Position numbers and translations under genes: made by a program
Origin: Fibrobacter sp.
GTDB lineage: Bacteria > Fibrobacterota > Fibrobacteria > Fibrobacterales > Fibrobacteraceae
Assembly: GCA_024398965.1 (NCBI GenBank)
Contig: JAKSIF010000027.1
Coordinates: 1 to 35,454 of the forward strand
DNA length: 35,454 bases
Direction of reading: 5' to 3'
Shown here: piece by piece, positions 33,405 through 35,454 of the stretch
Layout of the letters: the number at the start of each line of letters is the position of its first letter
How positions within the stretch are numbered: the stretch's first letter is position 1
The notes under the pieces: generated by a model
What the model saw: the letters and a program-made list of their open reading frames with translations, nothing else
Databases searched by the model: none
Told to the model about the DNA's origin: nothing

Positions 33405-33590
33405 TTTGGGCGGGTGGGTCGGGTAAGCCAGGGTGTTGCGGGTGCGGCGATTGAGCACCCGCTAGAAGGGGTAGCGGAAGCCCCGACTGGGTGTGGGTCA
33501 TATAGAAGACGCCCACTCAAAAGAGTGGGCGTGATTATAAGGGCGGGTCGGGGCTGAAGCGAGGGGAAGGCTTTCCCCTCCATACACAAA
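33405..33590. repeat. GC-rich structured segment between the defence operon and thrS fragment C
   Basis: This block is strikingly GC-rich inside an AT-rich island. It contains a perfect hairpin ACGCCCACTC-AAAA-GAGTGGGCGT (33509-33532), GGGGAAGG-CTTT-CCCC, and GGGTCGGG motifs that recall the TCGGG block of R elements. No gene is supported. It may be another repeat family. Confidence 0.45.
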
Positions 33591-33620
33591 AAAGACCGCA
33601 GCATTTATTGCTACGGTCTT
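33585..33620 (-). terminator. Terminator of thrS fragment C
   Basis: AAGACCGCAGC pairs with GCTACGGTCTT (one mismatch) around ATTTATT. The left A-run is the minus-strand T-run. Confidence 0.8.
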
Positions 33621-33631
33621 TAATGTTCTAG

Positions 33632-33708
33632 ATCCTTCGACTTCACGCCTTACGGCGTTCCGCTCAGGATGACTCGCTGATGCGTTCCCTTCGACAGGCT
33701 CAGGGAAC
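33632..33708. repeat. Two REP-like palindromes after thrS fragment C
   Basis: The first has outer ATCCT/AGGAT with inner ACGCC-TTAC-GGCGT (33632-33670). The second is GTTCCCT-TCGACAGGCTC-AGGGAAC (33684-33708). Both carry the TTCGAC...GCTCAGG theme common to dispersed bacterial palindromes. Confidence 0.65.
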
Positions 33709-34728
33709 TTAGCGAACGACCTGGCGATCAGCTTCGGTCATAGCGAGGAATTCCTGAACAGTCATAGCGCCCTTATCGCCTTCCTTACGCTTGTTTACGG
33801 AAACCTTGCCTTCGGCCATTTCCTTTTCGCCAACGATGATCTTGTACGGAACCTTCTGGAGTTCGCACTGACGGAACTTGTAGCCAAGCTTTTCGTTGGA
33901 TTCGTCGATGTCGCAGCGGACGCCGGCGTTCACCAGTTCGCGTTCCACCTTGTGGGCGTATTCAGCGAACTTTTCAGAAATGGGGAGGACGCGTGCCTGG
34001 ACCGGAGCCAACCACAGCGGGAAATCGCCCATGAATTCTTCGATAAGGATGCCGAGGAAACGTTCGATGGAACCCACGGCTGCACGGTGCAGCATAACGG
34101 GGATGTGCTTCTGGTTGTCCTTACCGACATATTCTGCACCGAGGCGCTGGGGCAGGTTGAAGTCCACCTGGATGGTACCGCACTGCCAATCACGGCCGAG
34201 GGAATCCTTCAGGGTGAATTCAAGCTTCGGGCCGTAGAAGGCGCCTTCGCCCGGGTTCAAGATGTAGTCGAGGCCAGCAAGCTTGGTGGCTTCTTCGAGA
34301 GCGGCTTCAGCCTTGTCCCAAAGTTCGTCAGAACCCACGCGGCGTTCCGGACGGGTGGAGAACTTCACCACGATGGAATCGAAACCGAAGTCGTGGTAGA
34401 TTTCCTTCACGAGAGCGCAGAAGTCTGCCACTTCGGAAGCGATCTGTTCTTCGGTACAGAAGATATGAGCGTCATCCTGCACGAAGCCGCGGACGCGCAT
34501 CAAACCGTGCATGGTACCGGCAGGTTCGTAACGGTGGCACTTACCGAATTCAGCAAGACGCATCGGGAGATCACGCCAGCTGCGGAGGCCGGTGTTGAAG
34601 ATCTGAATGTGGCAGGGGCAGTTCATGGGCTTCACAGCCATTTCAACGTCGCCAGCCATGGTCTTGAACATGTTTTCGTTGTACTTGTCGGCGTGACCGG
34701 ACTTGATCCACAAAGTCTTGTTCACGAT
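33709..34728 (-). pseudogene. thrS fragment C: 5'-truncated threonyl-tRNA synthetase, uninterrupted C-terminal half
   Basis: About 340 codons align with ThrRS from roughly residue 315 of the E. coli enzyme to the end. Motif 2 ([17 protein letters not shown]), motif 3 ([23 protein letters not shown]) and zinc ligands (Cys of KPMNCPCH, His of DDAHIF, His of MLHRAAVGS) are intact. The anticodon-binding domain ends GDKGAMTVQEFLAMTEADRQVVR. TGS and editing domains and motif 1 are missing; P5C and R4 lie where they should be. An open frame continues through P5C to an ATG at 34800 (363 aa). Dimerisation and activity are unlikely without motif 1, so I call it a pseudogene, although translation is possible. 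Confidence 0.75.
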
Positions 34729-34803
34729 TGGGATGCAAGCATCCCAGCTCTTCGGCTCGGCAATGCCCACGCAAGCGTGGTCACAGCTCTCGCCTTGCAT
34801 CGC
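34729..34803. repeat. P element P5C at the 5' boundary of thrS fragment C
   Basis: Hairpin 1 GGGATGC-AA-GCATCCC is the same as in P5A. Hairpin 2 is CCACGC-AA-GCGTGG, replacing the GGACAAAC/GTTTGTCC stem of P5A while flanks are unchanged. The thrS-sense frame reads through it. Confidence 0.7.
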
Positions 34804-34851
34804 TGTCCGGAGTAATCACTTCCAGGTAGCCACGAAATCTGCTTATTATGG

Positions 34852-34984
34852 GCGTTCCCCGCACTATCGTGTGGGTCGGGCTATATTCTGGGGGTAATCG
34901 GCTGCGCTTACGCTTGCCACTCACCTCCCAGAACCAAGCCTCGCTTCGCGAGTCTTGGCCCCAAGGGGTCACTATCCCTAACGC
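34852..34984 (-). repeat. R element, copy R4 (133 bp)
   Basis: It shares both ends with R2 and R3. The central arm is completely different: TTCTGGG/CCCAGAA enclosing GGC/GCC and GCG/CGC, in place of TTGCAAG/CTTGCAA. The stem CCAAG/CTTGG replaces ACAAG/CTTG. It ends 18 nt before the -10 of the rod-shaped RNA. Confidence 0.7.
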
Positions 34985-35014
34985 AAATGCGAATAGTTTT
35001 GTTATATTAGAGAC

Positions 35015-35240
35015 GACATAGTTTGGCTCCGGCCGAACGTTTGGAATTTATAGAGTTTTTGCTCTTATTCTCTGTCCTGAAACTACCACTTTCTAATGCA
35101 CTTGAGAATAAGGCGAATGCTCACGTCCCATTTGGGGCGTGGGCCGTTCGTGCTTATTTTGTGCAAGGGTGTGGTAGCCCTCAGGACAGATAAGTGCTTT
35201 CGGTTCCACGCCTTTTTTTGTTTGGCCAAGCCGATGTCCT
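35015..35240 (+). ncRNA. Rod-shaped RNA, candidate 6S RNA
   Basis: A closing stem GGCT-GGCC-AAC (35025-35038) pairs with GTT-GGCC-AGCC (35220-35232). A symmetric 25/25-nt central bubble follows. The apical rod is CTTAT...CTGTCCTGA (35064-35080) with TCAGGACAGATAAG (35181-35194), CTACCAC/GTGGTAG, TGCAC/GTGCA, AATAAG/CTTATT, CGAA/TTCG, and an 11-bp tip ending in loop ATTT at 35130. Size (about 200 nt), central bubble and interrupted apical rod match bacterial 6S RNA, which sequesters RNA polymerase. A -10 TATATT sits at 35003-35008; no -35 is clear. Identity with ssrS is inferred from shape, not sequence. It fills the 34985-35288 gap. Confidence 0.5.
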
Positions 35241-35288
35241 TTTGAATTTGAGTGGAAACAGATCACTTTTATTTGGAAGGACGATAAT

Positions 35289-35454
35289 ATGTCAAAGAAA
35301 AATTTCGGCACGAAGTGGTGGACTCTTAAACTGCAGGCAGGTACGAAAATTAGTGGAATTATTAAGATTGATTTCTCTAAATACATGAGTATAGTTGAGA
35401 AATGGCTCTTCATCAACATGTGTGGGTGGCTTCGCCACCCTTTTTTGTTGACTT
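35289..35454 (+). CDS. Partial ORF at window end, unknown
   Basis: ATG at 35289 follows GGAAGGA with good spacing. It opens 55 codons (MSKKNFGTKWWTLKLQAG...) without a stop before the window ends. No family is recognised. A strong intrinsic terminator lies inside this frame at 35424, which argues against a long gene. Confidence 0.25.
   Translation, partial: MSKKNFGTKWWTLKLQAGTKISGIIKIDFSKYMSIVEKWLFINMCGWLRHPFLLT
35424..35446 (+). terminator. Intrinsic terminator near the window end
   Basis: GGGTGGC-TTC-GCCACCC is followed by six T. Confidence 0.8.

Noticed and set aside
33709-34800. thrS fragment C as a functional 363-aa synthetase starting at MQGES
   Set aside because: The first 24 codons are P-element sequence and motif 1 plus the N-terminal domains are missing, so activity is improbable.
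33952-34815. A 287-codon plus-strand frame over thrS fragment C (and its counterpart over fragment A)
   Set aside because: The minus strand encodes recognisable ThrRS catalytic motifs, so the plus frame is a shadow.
20238-34984. P and R elements as integron attC sites
   Set aside because: The ends (GCGTT/AACGC, CCCTAAC) only loosely resemble attC core boxes. No integron integrase is visible, and P elements interrupt genes rather than separate cassettes.
35025-35232. Rod-shaped RNA as a retron msr-msd
   Set aside because: No reverse transcriptase is visible in the window, and the symmetric central bubble fits 6S RNA better. It cannot be fully excluded because the sequence ends about 200 nt later.

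Overview
The window looks like a Fibrobacter chromosome (F. succinogenes or a close relative). The evidence is lipoproteins with poly-serine linkers, two proteins of the 'Fibrobacter succinogenes major paralogous domain' type, a TIGR02147-type protein, a GH9 cellulase with a basic C-terminal tail, and envelope proteins that resemble type IX secretion clients and PorV. No homology search was run, so family names rest on motifs read by eye.

Layout. Positions 1-20.1 kb form an ordinary, densely coded chromosome. It holds the 3' end of a CAT-anticodon tRNA, a divergent GT5 glycogen/starch synthase, a TPR-like lipoprotein, an OpgC-like membrane protein in operon with an outer-membrane barrel, and the operon LolA-like / FlgD-tailed secreted protein / PorV-like / recF. 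After these come mscL, a DMT exporter, coaE, the GH9 cellulase, a DUF3392-like protein, a 57-aa ORF, an NhaC antiporter, a second DMT exporter, two mini-ORFs, and a TIGR02147 gene overlapping a lipoprotein gene. Many genes end in clear intrinsic terminators.

Positions 20.1-35.0 kb are an accessory island, AT-rich in its gene cargo. It is subdivided by four fragments of the threonyl-tRNA synthetase gene (thrS), all on the minus strand, each with its 3' end preserved and the 5' half missing. The fragments carry two families of structured repeats. 'P' elements (mostly 75-81 bp) have two hairpins whose stems differ in every copy yet stay self-complementary. 'R' elements (110-135 bp) have paired GCGTT/AACGC ends and several covarying stems. 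Cargo between the fragments comprises Fibrobacter lipoproteins, a FISUMP surface lipoprotein with a 126-bp tandem repeat, a foldback MITE with a 6-bp target duplication, an IS3 remnant, and a defence-like cluster.

The defence-like cluster (28.0-33.4 kb) has a DUF3800 gene behind a consensus promoter and an attenuator-like hairpin. Convergent to it is a two-gene operon: a kinase-like/SF1 helicase fusion (1055 aa) overlapping a PLD-family nuclease gene. This matches the architecture of type I Mokosh anti-phage systems, with an apparent catalytic Asp-to-Asn change in the kinase loop.

The right edge holds a rod-shaped RNA of about 200 nt that resembles 6S RNA. Its promoter directly abuts the last R element. 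The main novelties are the P and R repeat families, their association with broken thrS copies, and the way these units frame the accessory genes.
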